Shown here one piece after another: positions 1-7,512 of a DNA stretch of 64,000 nucleotides. Position numbers and translations under genes: made by a program. Location of the stretch: assembly GCA_963710175.1 (NCBI GenBank), contig CAVPZC010000001.1, forward strand, positions 1,488,001 to 1,552,000. The letters are read 5' to 3'. The stretch's first letter is position 1. Each line of letters starts with the position of its first letter. The stretch comes from Phormidesmis sp963710175 (lineage in GTDB: Bacteria > Cyanobacteriota > Cyanobacteriia > Phormidesmidales > Phormidesmidaceae). The notes below the pieces were generated by a model. The model searched no databases. It worked only from the letters and a program-made list of their open reading frames with translations, and was not told the DNA's origin.

Positions 1-855
1 GTCAATAGCACCTAGCGAAATGCCATTCCAACAGGCGGAGGAACAGAGCAAAAAGAACGGATCAACAATCTCATCGTTAGAAGCAGTGCCGTCGCCCGAG
101 GGGCCAACCATACGCTGCGCTGGAATCACAACGCCGTCTACCAGCAGTGTTCCCGATTGATTGCCTCGTAGCCCTAGCGCATCCCACTTGTGCGGTTCTG
201 CTTGAACTTCGTCCTTGTATATTAAAAAACAGGAAAGATCGGAATAGTCGCCGTCAAAGTTGGGACTGGTCGTTTGCACGATGTACCAGTCGGCAAATCC
301 GGCTGAGGTTGTCCAAGAGGCCCGCTTGAAAACTTGCCAGCCTTCGGTAGTCTCTTCGGCCCGAGAGGAGACCGGATACCAGAAGTGCGATCCGGTTTCG
401 GGGTCAGAGTAGGATAGCGTCCCAATGGCAACGTCTTTGTCCAAGCGCTGCAACAGCGTTTGCAGTTCTGTATTGTTGTGGGCACGAAACAGGGCGGCAG
501 CAACCGCGCCCAAGTGCATGGTGTAGCACATGGCCGTACTCGGACAGCCGTAGCGAGCAATGGTTTCAACGACCATAGCGGCGCAGATGTGATTTTCGCC
601 CAGCCCGCCCCACTCTTCAGGCACCAGCAGGCCAAGTAAGCCGATAGAGGCGAGGGCTTCAAAGTTTTCGCGCGGGTAGATGAGGTTGCGATCAGAGGCG
701 ATCGCATTCGGTCTTAGAACTTTGGCACACAGGTCAATCAGCTTGGCCTGTAGCTCTTTTTGCTGGGGGCTCAGCAGCCACTGCGGGTCAAAGTCTTCGC
801 TCAGGCCACCAAAAAATTCACTGCTAATGCGGTCAGGGCTAGTTGTGGGGGTCAT
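1..855 (-). CDS. Acyl-CoA dehydrogenase family protein (C-terminus outside window)
   Basis: The minus strand is open from an ATG at 855 to the window edge, giving 285 residues without a stop. The protein begins MTPTTSPDRISSEFF. It has the acyl-CoA dehydrogenase N-terminal helical domain (LGLLVPEEWGGLGEN, about residues 70-85), then the middle beta domain with the flavin-binding stretch GTLSYSDPETGSHFWYPVSS and WTTSAGFADWYI. Family members are FAD enzymes that alpha,beta-dehydrogenate acyl-CoAs; some relatives are flavin monooxygenases or desulfurising enzymes, so the substrate is not certain. The C-terminal helical domain is missing only because the window ends. It lies 29 bp downstream of the phytanoyl-CoA dioxygenase-like gene on the same strand, so the two are probably co-transcribed. 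Confidence 0.85.
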   Translation of the reverse strand, partial: MTPTTSPDRISSEFFGGLSEDFDPQWLLSPQQKELQAKLIDLCAKVLRPNAIASDRNLIYPRENFEALASIGLLGLLVPEEWGGLGENHICAAMVVETIARYGCPSTAMCYTMHLGAVAAALFRAHNNTELQTLLQRLDKDVAIGTLSYSDPETGSHFWYPVSSRAEETTEGWQVFKRASWTTSAGFADWYIVQTTSPNFDGDYSDLSCFLIYKDEVQAEPHKWDALGLRGNQSGTLLVDGVVIPAQRMVGPSGDGTASNDEIVDPFFLLCSSACWNGISLGAID

Positions 856-884
856 ATAAAGAGAGATGAGTAGCGTAAGAAAAG

Positions 885-1784
885 CTATACAGGCACTGCC
901 GTCGGGCTCGCCAGCGGATCTGCGCAGTAGTCAGCCAGGTGAGGACTCCGGTAGCCGTCTTTTTGCCAGAGAACTGGGAAGAAGCTTTCGTCCATCTCAG
1001 TGCTGCCCAGCCGCTTGTAGCGTCCGTAAATGTAGCCTGCCTGATTGGTCGGGTGGAACTGCGCTGCCGAGGGAATCGTATGCAGGCCAATGCTATGGAA
1101 TGTGCCCTCGGTGCGAGTGGTCTTACAGAGGCCGTGCCAGGTGCGTCCGTGGTGAAAAGCGCAGCCGCCCGGTGGAACTTCCACCACAACCAGCTCTGGC
1201 TGCTCCACACCTGCATTTTCTGCCGCCTGAAGCATGGCCCAGCGATAGTCTTTAGTGGGCGCGTGAAATTCGCCGGCTGTATCGATCAGCGGCCATTTGT
1301 GAGAGCCTTTCACGTATACCAAAGTGCCGTCAGCGGCGGTGGCACTGTCGAGCGCGACCCAGCAGGTCATCATTTGCGCCGGGGACAGGTAGTCGATATA
1401 AGCGCCGTCCTGGTGCATGGCGATCGCTTTCGCCCCCGGCGGCTTCATCCACAGACTGTCCTGACCGATGCGCGCTCCGTCCCAACCGGCTAGCTGGGCA
1501 GTAAGCCGACCGATTTCGGCAGAGAGTACCAAACTGGCGATAGTGCGATCGCACTTCCAGGCATTGCACATCTCCCGCGTCACATCCGGCAGGCTCAGCC
1601 CGGGCCGCCAGTACCACTCGTCGGGATAAATTCCGGTCTCAAACTCACCGCAAAATAGCGGCTCCATCCGCTCTGCCAGTCGCTTGGCAAAATCAGGCGG
1701 CACAAAATTCTCGACGATCAAAAAACCGTCGGTTTGAAACTGTTGAAGCTGTGCTTGAGAAAGGCTGACGGGCTGATAGTTCAT
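885..1784 (-). CDS. Phytanoyl-CoA dioxygenase (PhyH) family protein
   Basis: A 299-residue protein starting MNYQPVSLSQAQLQQF. The fold family is Fe(II)/2-oxoglutarate oxygenase. The HxD part of the iron triad is visible as MHQDGAYIDYL, and the distal His is probably in AFHHGRTWHGL. Such enzymes hydroxylate or halogenate acyl or amino substrates; the substrate here is unknown. I prefer the ATG at 1784 over an in-frame ATG at 1889, because the extra 35 residues run into the divergent promoter and look non-conserved. It probably forms an operon with the acyl-CoA dehydrogenase 29 bp downstream, and is divergent from the solute-binding-like gene. Confidence 0.85.
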   Translation of the reverse strand: MNYQPVSLSQAQLQQFQTDGFLIVENFVPPDFAKRLAERMEPLFCGEFETGIYPDEWYWRPGLSLPDVTREMCNAWKCDRTIASLVLSAEIGRLTAQLAGWDGARIGQDSLWMKPPGAKAIAMHQDGAYIDYLSPAQMMTCWVALDSATAADGTLVYVKGSHKWPLIDTAGEFHAPTKDYRWAMLQAAENAGVEQPELVVVEVPPGGCAFHHGRTWHGLCKTTRTEGTFHSIGLHTIPSAAQFHPTNQAGYIYGRYKRLGSTEMDESFFPVLWQKDGYRSPHLADYCADPLASPTAVPV

Positions 1785-1811
1785 AAAAGACGGGCGGGCG
1801 ACTGTACTTTC

Positions 1812-1902
1812 TCTCACTTGCGTTGCTCTCTCTGAGGGCGACGCAAGTGAGAAATCTGCTATCCCCAGTTGACAAAAAAGAAGTGACAAACTCTACTTGT
1901 CA
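1812..1902. promoter_or_regulatory. Operator-like inverted repeats between divergent genes
   Basis: Two dyads lie in the 185-bp divergent intergenic region. The first is a perfect 12-bp inverted repeat, TCTCACTTGCGT at 1812-1823 and ACGCAAGTGAGA at 1841-1852, with a 17-bp spacer. The second is TGACAA at 1884-1889 and TTGTCA at 1897-1902. The position between the PhyH and solute-binding genes fits a shared regulator site, but no regulator gene lies next to it, so function is inference. Confidence 0.45.
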
Positions 1903-1969
1903 TAATAAGTTTTCTCTGAAGAGAAGATGTGTTCTCCGTTACCGTTCCAGAAAACGACAGGCAACCAGG

Positions 1970-2701
1970 ATGAAATCTGAAGAATTGTTAACTGCTCAGC
2001 CGGGCTGTCTCAATATTGTGGCAAGCGACTTTGATGCTCGCCCCATGAGCTATCTTACTGCCGACGGACATCGTACCGGGTACGAGCCAGAACTCGCCCG
2101 TATTGTCTGCAAACATTTGGAGCTGACGCCGGTTTGGCACAATTTGCCAATGGCCGATTTCTATACCTGTTTAGACCCGGCAAAAAGGTTGCCTTACGAT
2201 GTCGTTTGGTTCAACCAGGCGATCACCCCTGAAAGGCAGCAGCAGGTAAGTTTCACCAGTCCCTATGGTCTGTTCGACGAGGCGGTCTTAGTGCGAGCAG
2301 GTAGCAGCGTTTCTTCCCCAGCAGATTTGGCCGGTCAGCGGGTAGGTGGCTTAGCAGACAGTACCAATATTGCTTTAGTAGCAGGCTTTCCAGAAGCTAA
2401 GGCCGTTCCCTATCCTGGCAGCGACCGGGTTTTACCTGAAATGCTAACAGCCCTGCGAGCTGGAGAAATCGACGCCCTGATAGATGATGAACTGGTGCTA
2501 CTAGTCGCAGCAGCAGAAGATCCCAGCCTGCGGCTAGCCTTTAGCCTGCCGACGCAGGTGCCCTTTGCTGTGGGGGTTTCAAAGGAGCGATCGCTTCTAT
2601 CTGAAGCTTTGGAAAACACCCTTTCCGCCCTAATTGCAGACGACACCCTGGCACAGCTCTGGTCGCAGTGGATTCCCTGGAAACCATTTCCCTTCTCGTA
2701 G
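1970..2701 (+). CDS. Periplasmic solute-binding-like protein family 3, no signal peptide
   Basis: A 243-residue protein of the type II periplasmic-binding fold used by amino-acid ABC transporters (SBP_bac_3). Visible signatures are LNIVASDFDARPMSYL near the N-terminus, DVVWFNQAITPERQQQVSFT, the hinge/second lobe at DLAGQRVGGLADSTN, and the final helix VSKERSLLSEALENTL. The ATG at 1970 is preferred; an in-frame ATG at 1823 would overlap the divergent promoter. No hydrophobic leader is present with either start, so the protein may stay in the cytoplasm as a ligand sensor or scavenger. No ABC permease or ATPase is near. It lies 73 bp upstream of the glutamine synthetase gene, which suggests a shared amine or amino-acid ligand. 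Confidence 0.75.
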   Translation: MKSEELLTAQPGCLNIVASDFDARPMSYLTADGHRTGYEPELARIVCKHLELTPVWHNLPMADFYTCLDPAKRLPYDVVWFNQAITPERQQQVSFTSPYGLFDEAVLVRAGSSVSSPADLAGQRVGGLADSTNIALVAGFPEAKAVPYPGSDRVLPEMLTALRAGEIDALIDDELVLLVAAAEDPSLRLAFSLPTQVPFAVGVSKERSLLSEALENTLSALIADDTLAQLWSQWIPWKPFPFS

Positions 2702-2774
2702 CCCCTGATACAAACCTGTTATAACAGGTTAGATTTACTGAGACACATGTGTTCACCCAACCGGAGATTTCACC

Positions 2775-4286
2775 GTGACTGGAGTTCTCAGCAGAGCTGA
2801 AGCCTCAACGAGCGTCTCAACAGACTTGCAGGCTTATGTTCGAGCGGAGGGGCGAGACGATCTGGTCAAGCAGGTGCGAGCCAAAATCGACGAGCTAGGC
2901 ATCCAATACATTTACTACCAGTTCATCTCGATTACCGGCAAGATAGTGGGTAAAGGCGTGCCCGCTGACCACTGGGAAACCATGGCAGAAGGCGGCATTC
3001 AGCTCGTATACGGGGCGACGGTGAACCTGGCGATCAACCGTCAGCAGCAGTATTTGGGCTATGGGCCAGAGTCGGCTGAGCTAGTGGCCATTCCTGACCC
3101 GGATACTTTTTGCCAACTGCCCTGGGATAAGCGAGTGGCGCGGGTTTACTGCGTGTGTTTTCGCAATCGCGAAGAAGAAGAGAATCCGGGGGCTTTTCTC
3201 ACCTCGGACTGTCGCGGCAATCTCATGCGCATTCACGCTGAGTTTCAGCAGAAGCATGGGCTTCAGCTTCGTCATGGCTGCGAGCCGGAGATGATGTGGC
3301 TGAAAAAAGGACCGGACGGTAAGCCCGATGGCGGCGTCACTAAGCCTAACTGCTATCACATCGATCAGTTTGAAGAGCTGCGGCCTGTCTTTTTGCGAGT
3401 GATCGAATACAGCCGGGCGATGGGGCTCGATATGATCCAGGGTGACCATGAGGACGCGCCCGGTCAGCTAGAGCTGAATTTTATGTATGACGATGCGTTG
3501 AGGACGAGCGATCGCCTCACCACCTACCGACAAATCTGTGCTCAGGTCGCCCGCGAATTTAATCTGATCGCCTGCTTCATGTCCAAACCCTTCCTCGGCG
3601 TGTCGGCCTCAGGCTGTCATCACAATCTCTCTTTATGGAAAGGTGGCGATACCACCATCAAGTCTTTCGGTATGGAAAGCTTGCCCGGTTTGGAAGGCAA
3701 CTACACCTACCACAAAGGCGGCGAGAACACTTTTATGCCGGTAAAAGGAGAATCTCCGAGAATGCCTGGGCCGGTGGGGCTGAACTGCATTGGTGGCGTC
3801 ATTGCCCACTTGGGCGCACTGACGGCTGTGGGTTGTTCGACTGTGAACTCTTACCGTCGCCTGTGGGATGCGGGTTTTTGGGCACCGGTTTACTCCGACT
3901 GGGGCTACCAGAACCGAACCTGCGGCCTGAGAGTTTCCGCGCCCGGTCGCTTTGAATATCGCGCCGTCGATTCGATGGTGAACCCTTACCTGATGGCCGC
4001 AGCGATGCTCAAAGCTTTTGACGATGGGCTCAGCCGCGATCTCGATCCGGGCGAGCCGGAGCAGCGCAACATTTATGAAGCGATGGAGAAAGGGAAGGAA
4101 GTGAAAAAGCTGCCGATGTCTTTAGGAGAAGCGCTGGATCGGCTAGCTGATGACGACGTGATTCAATCCGCGATGCCAGGAGAAATGTATCGCCTATTCG
4201 ACGAATACAAGCGCGACGAATGGATCAGATTTTTGGCAACCACTAGCAACTGGGATGCCGAAAACTACATGCACTGCTTACCTTAA
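2775..4286 (+). CDS. Glutamine synthetase family protein, GlnT-like
   Basis: A 503-residue glutamine synthetase-fold ligase. It starts at a GTG preceded by GGAG about 8 nt upstream. The N-terminal beta-grasp part (IQYIYYQFISITGKIVGKG) is followed by catalytic-domain motifs: HGCEPEMMW (metal ligands), GDHEDAPGQLELNF, SASGCHHNLSLW (the ATP/glutamate loop) and NRTCGLRVSAPGRFEYRAVD. The C-terminal helices include LPMSLGEALDRL. The sequence differs from canonical cyanobacterial GlnA/GlnN and resembles GlnT or gamma-glutamylamide synthetases, so the amine substrate may be methylamine, another amine or ammonia. It follows a solute-binding-like gene and precedes a MOSC gene by 14 bp, suggesting an operon. 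Two short ORFs downstream resemble its C-terminal tail. Confidence 0.9.
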   Translation: MTGVLSRAEASTSVSTDLQAYVRAEGRDDLVKQVRAKIDELGIQYIYYQFISITGKIVGKGVPADHWETMAEGGIQLVYGATVNLAINRQQQYLGYGPESAELVAIPDPDTFCQLPWDKRVARVYCVCFRNREEEENPGAFLTSDCRGNLMRIHAEFQQKHGLQLRHGCEPEMMWLKKGPDGKPDGGVTKPNCYHIDQFEELRPVFLRVIEYSRAMGLDMIQGDHEDAPGQLELNFMYDDALRTSDRLTTYRQICAQVAREFNLIACFMSKPFLGVSASGCHHNLSLWKGGDTTIKSFGMESLPGLEGNYTYHKGGENTFMPVKGESPRMPGPVGLNCIGGVIAHLGALTAVGCSTVNSYRRLWDAGFWAPVYSDWGYQNRTCGLRVSAPGRFEYRAVDSMVNPYLMAAAMLKAFDDGLSRDLDPGEPEQRNIYEAMEKGKEVKKLPMSLGEALDRLADDDVIQSAMPGEMYRLFDEYKRDEWIRFLATTSNWDAENYMHCLP

Positions 4287-4300
4287 ACGAGGTTTATCAC

Positions 4301-5092
4301 ATGTCTGTTGTTGGTACTTTAGAGAGTCTGTGGCGATACCCTGTGAAGAGTATGCGCGGGGAAGAATTGGATGAGGTGTTTGTGACCTTTGGCGGGGTGA
4401 TGGGCGATCGCCTCTACAGCCTCACCACCGACAGCGGCAACCCCGGCTTTCCCTGGCACACCGCCCGAGATCAAGAATCCCTTTTACTCTACAAACCCCA
4501 ATATAAACAAGGAAGCACCACGCTCCAGCCCAAGAACCTTGACGCTGCTCAGAGCATGGCCCCCGGCATAAATCCGCTGTATCCAGAGACCGAAGCCTTT
4601 GCGATAGAAGTAGAAACCCCCGAGGGCGACACCTATCGCCTCGATGACGAGTCATTCCTAGCGCATATCAAGGCTTTGACAGACGACCCAACACTCAAAC
4701 TGCGCTTCACTCAAAAGAGTCAGTACGACTGTAGGCCGCTCTCCCTATTCTCTACGCAGCTACAGAATTCGCTCACCGAAGAACTGTCAATGGAAATTGA
4801 CAAGCGCCGGTTTCGTGCAAACTTTTATGTAAGTTGGAATGAAGATAAGCCACCTCTGTACGAAAATGACCTCATTGGTAAGCGGCTAAAAGTCGGCGAC
4901 AAGTTAGAAATCGCTGTGCTAGAGCGAGACCCTAGGTGCAAAGTGATCACCCTAGACCCGGATACCGCTGAAGCGAATCCTGACATCATCAAGCACATCG
5001 CTCGCACCCACGAAGGCTACGCCGGAGTGTATGGCGCTGTCCTTGTCGAAGGCATTGTCAAAGCAGGAGACGCGATTGAGCTTTTAGACTGA
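4301..5092 (+). CDS. MOSC domain-containing protein
   Basis: A 263-residue protein with an N-terminal MOSC beta-barrel domain (LESLWRYPVKSMRGEEL, then VMGDRLYSL) and a C-terminal MOSC domain. The conserved Cys lies in VLERDPRCKVITLDPDT. MOSC proteins are related to the molybdenum cofactor sulfurase C-terminus and to mARC-type enzymes that handle N-hydroxylated or sulfur substrates. It starts 14 bp after the glutamine synthetase stop, so it is probably in the same transcript. The specific substrate cannot be read from sequence. Confidence 0.85.
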   Translation: MSVVGTLESLWRYPVKSMRGEELDEVFVTFGGVMGDRLYSLTTDSGNPGFPWHTARDQESLLLYKPQYKQGSTTLQPKNLDAAQSMAPGINPLYPETEAFAIEVETPEGDTYRLDDESFLAHIKALTDDPTLKLRFTQKSQYDCRPLSLFSTQLQNSLTEELSMEIDKRRFRANFYVSWNEDKPPLYENDLIGKRLKVGDKLEIAVLERDPRCKVITLDPDTAEANPDIIKHIARTHEGYAGVYGAVLVEGIVKAGDAIELLD

Positions 5093-5128
5093 CACGAAAT
5101 CTATTCACCAAAAAGGAAAGTAAAACCG

Positions 5129-5263
5129 ATGAAGAAACTGCTCGTCACCCTGATGCTCTCTTTAGGTGAAGTCCTCGATTGGCTAGCGACTGATCCTACG
5201 GTCAAAGCGATTATGCCCTGTGAAATGTACGGCCTGACTGAGCAGTCTCAGCGCAATGAGTAA
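5129..5263 (+). CDS. Mini-ORF resembling the glutamine synthetase C-terminal tail
   Basis: A 44-residue ORF starting at ATG 5129, with an AAGGAAAG ribosome-binding-like sequence about 8 nt upstream. Its core SLGEVLDWLATDPTVKAIMP aligns with SLGEALDRLADDDVIQSAMP in the glutamine synthetase encoded about 1 kb upstream; CEMYGL aligns with GEMYRL. It ends where the synthetase tail would continue. It is either a decayed tandem duplication of the gene's 3' end or a short expressed peptide mimicking the tail. A second relative sits at 6686-6844. Confidence 0.5.
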   Translation: MKKLLVTLMLSLGEVLDWLATDPTVKAIMPCEMYGLTEQSQRNE

Positions 5264-5292
5264 ACTGGCTACGCCACTTTGAGGAGAAAACA

Positions 5293-5910
5293 ATGGCAGT
5301 AGCAGTAGCCCCACCCATTAAACAAACACCTCTCCTGTTCAAGGCGCTAACCTGGCGCGAGTTTAAGGCCGTTGAGCAACTGCTCGACCAGCCGGGATAT
5401 CGGCTTTCTTATTTAGATGGCACGCTGGAGATTTTGCAAATGCCGGGAGAACCGCATGAGACTGCCAAGAAGCGAATTGCGGCGCTTTTGGAACTTTACC
5501 TGCTGTCAGCCGGATTCGATTTTACACCAACAGGCTCTATGACGCTGGAGAGTGAGGCTGGCAGGGTAAAAAGAGAAGCTGACGAGTCTTATAAGCTGAG
5601 CGCTAGCAGTGTTCGTCCTGACCTTGTCATAGAAGTTACTGTCTCTAGCGGTGGCATCAATAAGCTAGAAGCTTACAAGCGGCTTAATATTTCTGAGGTT
5701 TGGTTTTGGGAAGATGGGGTGCTTGAGCTGTATCATTTACGTGCTGGTGAAGCCTCTACTGCGGAGAATGGTGTGAGTCAGCCCTACTACGAGAAAATCA
5801 CCGCTAGCGAAGAAGTCAAAGGTATTGATTTGGCTTTGCTATCGCGCTGCATTTTGATGGTTAATCATGTTGAAGCCTTGAAAGCTTTTCAAACAGGTCG
5901 CAGCAGCTAG
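5293..5910 (+). CDS. Uma2 family (DUF820) PD-(D/E)XK nuclease-like protein
   Basis: A 205-residue protein with a GAGGAG Shine-Dalgarno sequence just upstream of ATG 5293. Family landmarks are YRLSYLDGTLEILQMPGE, the putative catalytic SSVRPDLVIEV (PD...E) and KLEAYKRLNISEVWFWEDG. Uma2 proteins carry a restriction endonuclease-like fold and are highly expanded in cyanobacteria; a biological substrate is not established for most. Length is normal for the family, so it appears intact. It sits between the two glutamine synthetase tail-like ORFs. Confidence 0.85.
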   Translation: MAVAVAPPIKQTPLLFKALTWREFKAVEQLLDQPGYRLSYLDGTLEILQMPGEPHETAKKRIAALLELYLLSAGFDFTPTGSMTLESEAGRVKREADESYKLSASSVRPDLVIEVTVSSGGINKLEAYKRLNISEVWFWEDGVLELYHLRAGEASTAENGVSQPYYEKITASEEVKGIDLALLSRCILMVNHVEALKAFQTGRSS

Positions 5911-5944
5911 ACTATAGCTATAAAAGGCGCGGTCAAAGGCACGG

Positions 5945-6583
5945 TCAAATTTTGTCTGCTGAAAATGCCATTTGCCAAAAATCTTTTTCGAGCCGGGCGA
6001 CCTCTAAAAACGCCTGTTCGGCCTGTGTCTGCGCTGCGCTGCTAGCAGAACTCAGCGCGCTGTCAGCCTGTTTCTCCAGCATTTTCACATAGTCGGTAAA
6101 GCCAGGATTGCCCCAGCGGTCAGCAAATTCTGCATAGGGCTCTGCCATCGGACTGTGGCACTGCCAACCCTGATTGTAGGCCAGCTCAATCGCCCAAAAA
6201 GCAGTCGCTTGCACCGCGTAGGACTGATTAGCTAAGGCGCTCATAAACTGACGGTAAGATTCACAAGTGGGCTGGGGTGAAGTGGATAGTGTGAGGGAGC
6301 GATCGCTTGCCTTAGCTTCAAACCAGAGCAGCTCGTCTTTCAGCGCCTCTAATCCGCTGAGCAGCGTGACAAAATGTGCGGTCGGTGCAACCGATAACAG
6401 TCGCGCCGCCATCCGGGTAAATTCGATCACGAATAGATAGTCCTGCACCAGCCAAGTATTGAACTGATGGGAGGCAATGGTGCCCTGCTGACATTTTTGC
6501 AAAAAGGGGTGAATGGTGGCTGATTGCCATTCTTCGGAGTGGGCCGATAGCAGCGAACCGCAGGTGAGATTGGGGCTTGTCAT
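5945..6583 (-). CDS. TenA/thiaminase II-like protein
   Basis: A 212-residue all-helical protein of the TenA (TENA/THI-4) family. Characteristic segments are FNTWLVQDYLFVIEFTRMAA, GLEALKDELLWFE and AVQATAFWAIELAYNQGW. TenA enzymes salvage thiamine pyrimidine by hydrolysing aminopyrimidine; TenA_E-type members lack the catalytic cysteine of the thiaminase II group. I see Cys in CESYRQF but cannot say whether it is the catalytic one. No TPP riboswitch is evident upstream. It converges with the upstream Uma2 gene. Confidence 0.75.
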   Translation of the reverse strand: MTSPNLTCGSLLSAHSEEWQSATIHPFLQKCQQGTIASHQFNTWLVQDYLFVIEFTRMAARLLSVAPTAHFVTLLSGLEALKDELLWFEAKASDRSLTLSTSPQPTCESYRQFMSALANQSYAVQATAFWAIELAYNQGWQCHSPMAEPYAEFADRWGNPGFTDYVKMLEKQADSALSSASSAAQTQAEQAFLEVARLEKDFWQMAFSADKI

Positions 6584-6685
6584 AAACCAAACAGATACTG
6601 TAAGGGCATGATGACATGCTTTCTATAGCAAGGGCAAAAGCCAGCAAGATTTTCCGGCTATTTGGGCTGCGGTTGAGCAGATCAT

Positions 6686-6844
6686 ATGCCGCTTAACGGC
6701 GAAGCCGTGCTAAATGAGTTTCTTCTGATAATTGATTGGCTAGGAACTAATCCTACCGTTAAAGCACTCATCCCCGGTAAAACGCATGGCCCTCATGAGC
6801 ATCATCATCGAGATGACTCCGTACAACCAGGCTTGCCAGATTAG
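6686..6844 (+). CDS. Second mini-ORF resembling the glutamine synthetase tail, His-rich end
   Basis: A 52-residue ORF (ATG 6686, stop 6842-6844). Its core DWLGTNPTVKALIP matches DWLATDPTVKAIMP of the mini-ORF at 5129-5263, and more weakly the tail of the glutamine synthetase at 2775-4286. The end is rich in histidine (HGPHEHHHRDDS), unlike the synthetase. No strong Shine-Dalgarno sequence is visible. The two mini-ORFs are closer to each other than to the synthetase, which suggests they share an origin after duplication. It may be a gene remnant rather than a translated gene. Confidence 0.4.
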   Translation: MPLNGEAVLNEFLLIIDWLGTNPTVKALIPGKTHGPHEHHHRDDSVQPGLPD

Positions 6845-6852
6845 ACTGTGCC

Positions 6853-7416
6853 TTATCTTCTTAAACTCTCTCTTTTTAGGAGAAAGAAGAAAGGCTGCTG
6901 CGATTCTTTGTAGTCCATCAGGCCAAGTAGGGTATTTTCATCGACTTTTCTGAACACGTCGTGGATGGGCAGATAGTCATAAATCATGGTGGCGCTAATC
7001 TTACCTCGGTGCTCCATCATTCGCAGCCGCGCCTGACTCTTTTCTGTCTTTAGCAGCGGGTTGAACAGTGTGAATACAGACTTAGCCGCGTCGTTTTGAG
7101 GAATGGGTAGGCTCAAAGCCATTTTCATCATCTGCGGGTTGGGCGAAATTTTGAAGATTTGGCCGCTACCATCTAAAAACAGCAGGGGATGAACGCAGTC
7201 CGGGCTGACAAATTCCTTACCGTACCAGTTTGTCACCTCCAGCAGGCCATCCATCGGATGGTCGGTGTCGAGGCCAGAGCCCTGCCATCTACCGAACATA
7301 AAGGCTAAATCCACCGGCTCTAGCTGGTCAAAGAGCGCCAGGGCTTCTGCGGTAGTCGCTTTCTGGCTCTGTAAAATCGGGTTGGTTTTGTCTTCGGTAA
7401 GCATGGTTTTAGTCAA
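6853..7416 (-). CDS. GXWXG and DUF4334 domain-containing protein
   Basis: A 187-residue protein with the GXWXG motif (FMFGRWQGSGLDT, about residues 39-51) and a DUF4334 C-terminal half (PIHDVFRKVDENTLLGLMDY). These two domains occur together in small proteins of unknown biochemical role in bacteria, cyanobacteria and fungi. No membrane segment or signal is visible. A second in-frame ATG is four codons in, so the start is uncertain by 12 bp. It converges with the mini-ORF, whose stop lies 8 bp away. Confidence 0.75.
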   Translation of the reverse strand: MTKTMLTEDKTNPILQSQKATTAEALALFDQLEPVDLAFMFGRWQGSGLDTDHPMDGLLEVTNWYGKEFVSPDCVHPLLFLDGSGQIFKISPNPQMMKMALSLPIPQNDAAKSVFTLFNPLLKTEKSQARLRMMEHRGKISATMIYDYLPIHDVFRKVDENTLLGLMDYKESQQPFFFLLKRESLRR

Positions 7417-7512
7417 GGCTGGTATGAGGAAGCTACTACAGCATATATAGTATCTCAGTCGTCCGGGCTACGACTGCGCTCAGCCCTAACGGGACTTTAA
7501 ACAAAAGGAAAA

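Noticed and set aside
939..1493. 184-codon plus-strand frame
   Set aside because: It is antisense to the phytanoyl-CoA dioxygenase-like gene, whose motifs are clear; the frame has no domain and no Shine-Dalgarno.
6584..6685. TPP riboswitch upstream of the TenA-like gene
   Set aside because: No CUGAGA-type conserved core is visible in the 100 bases upstream.
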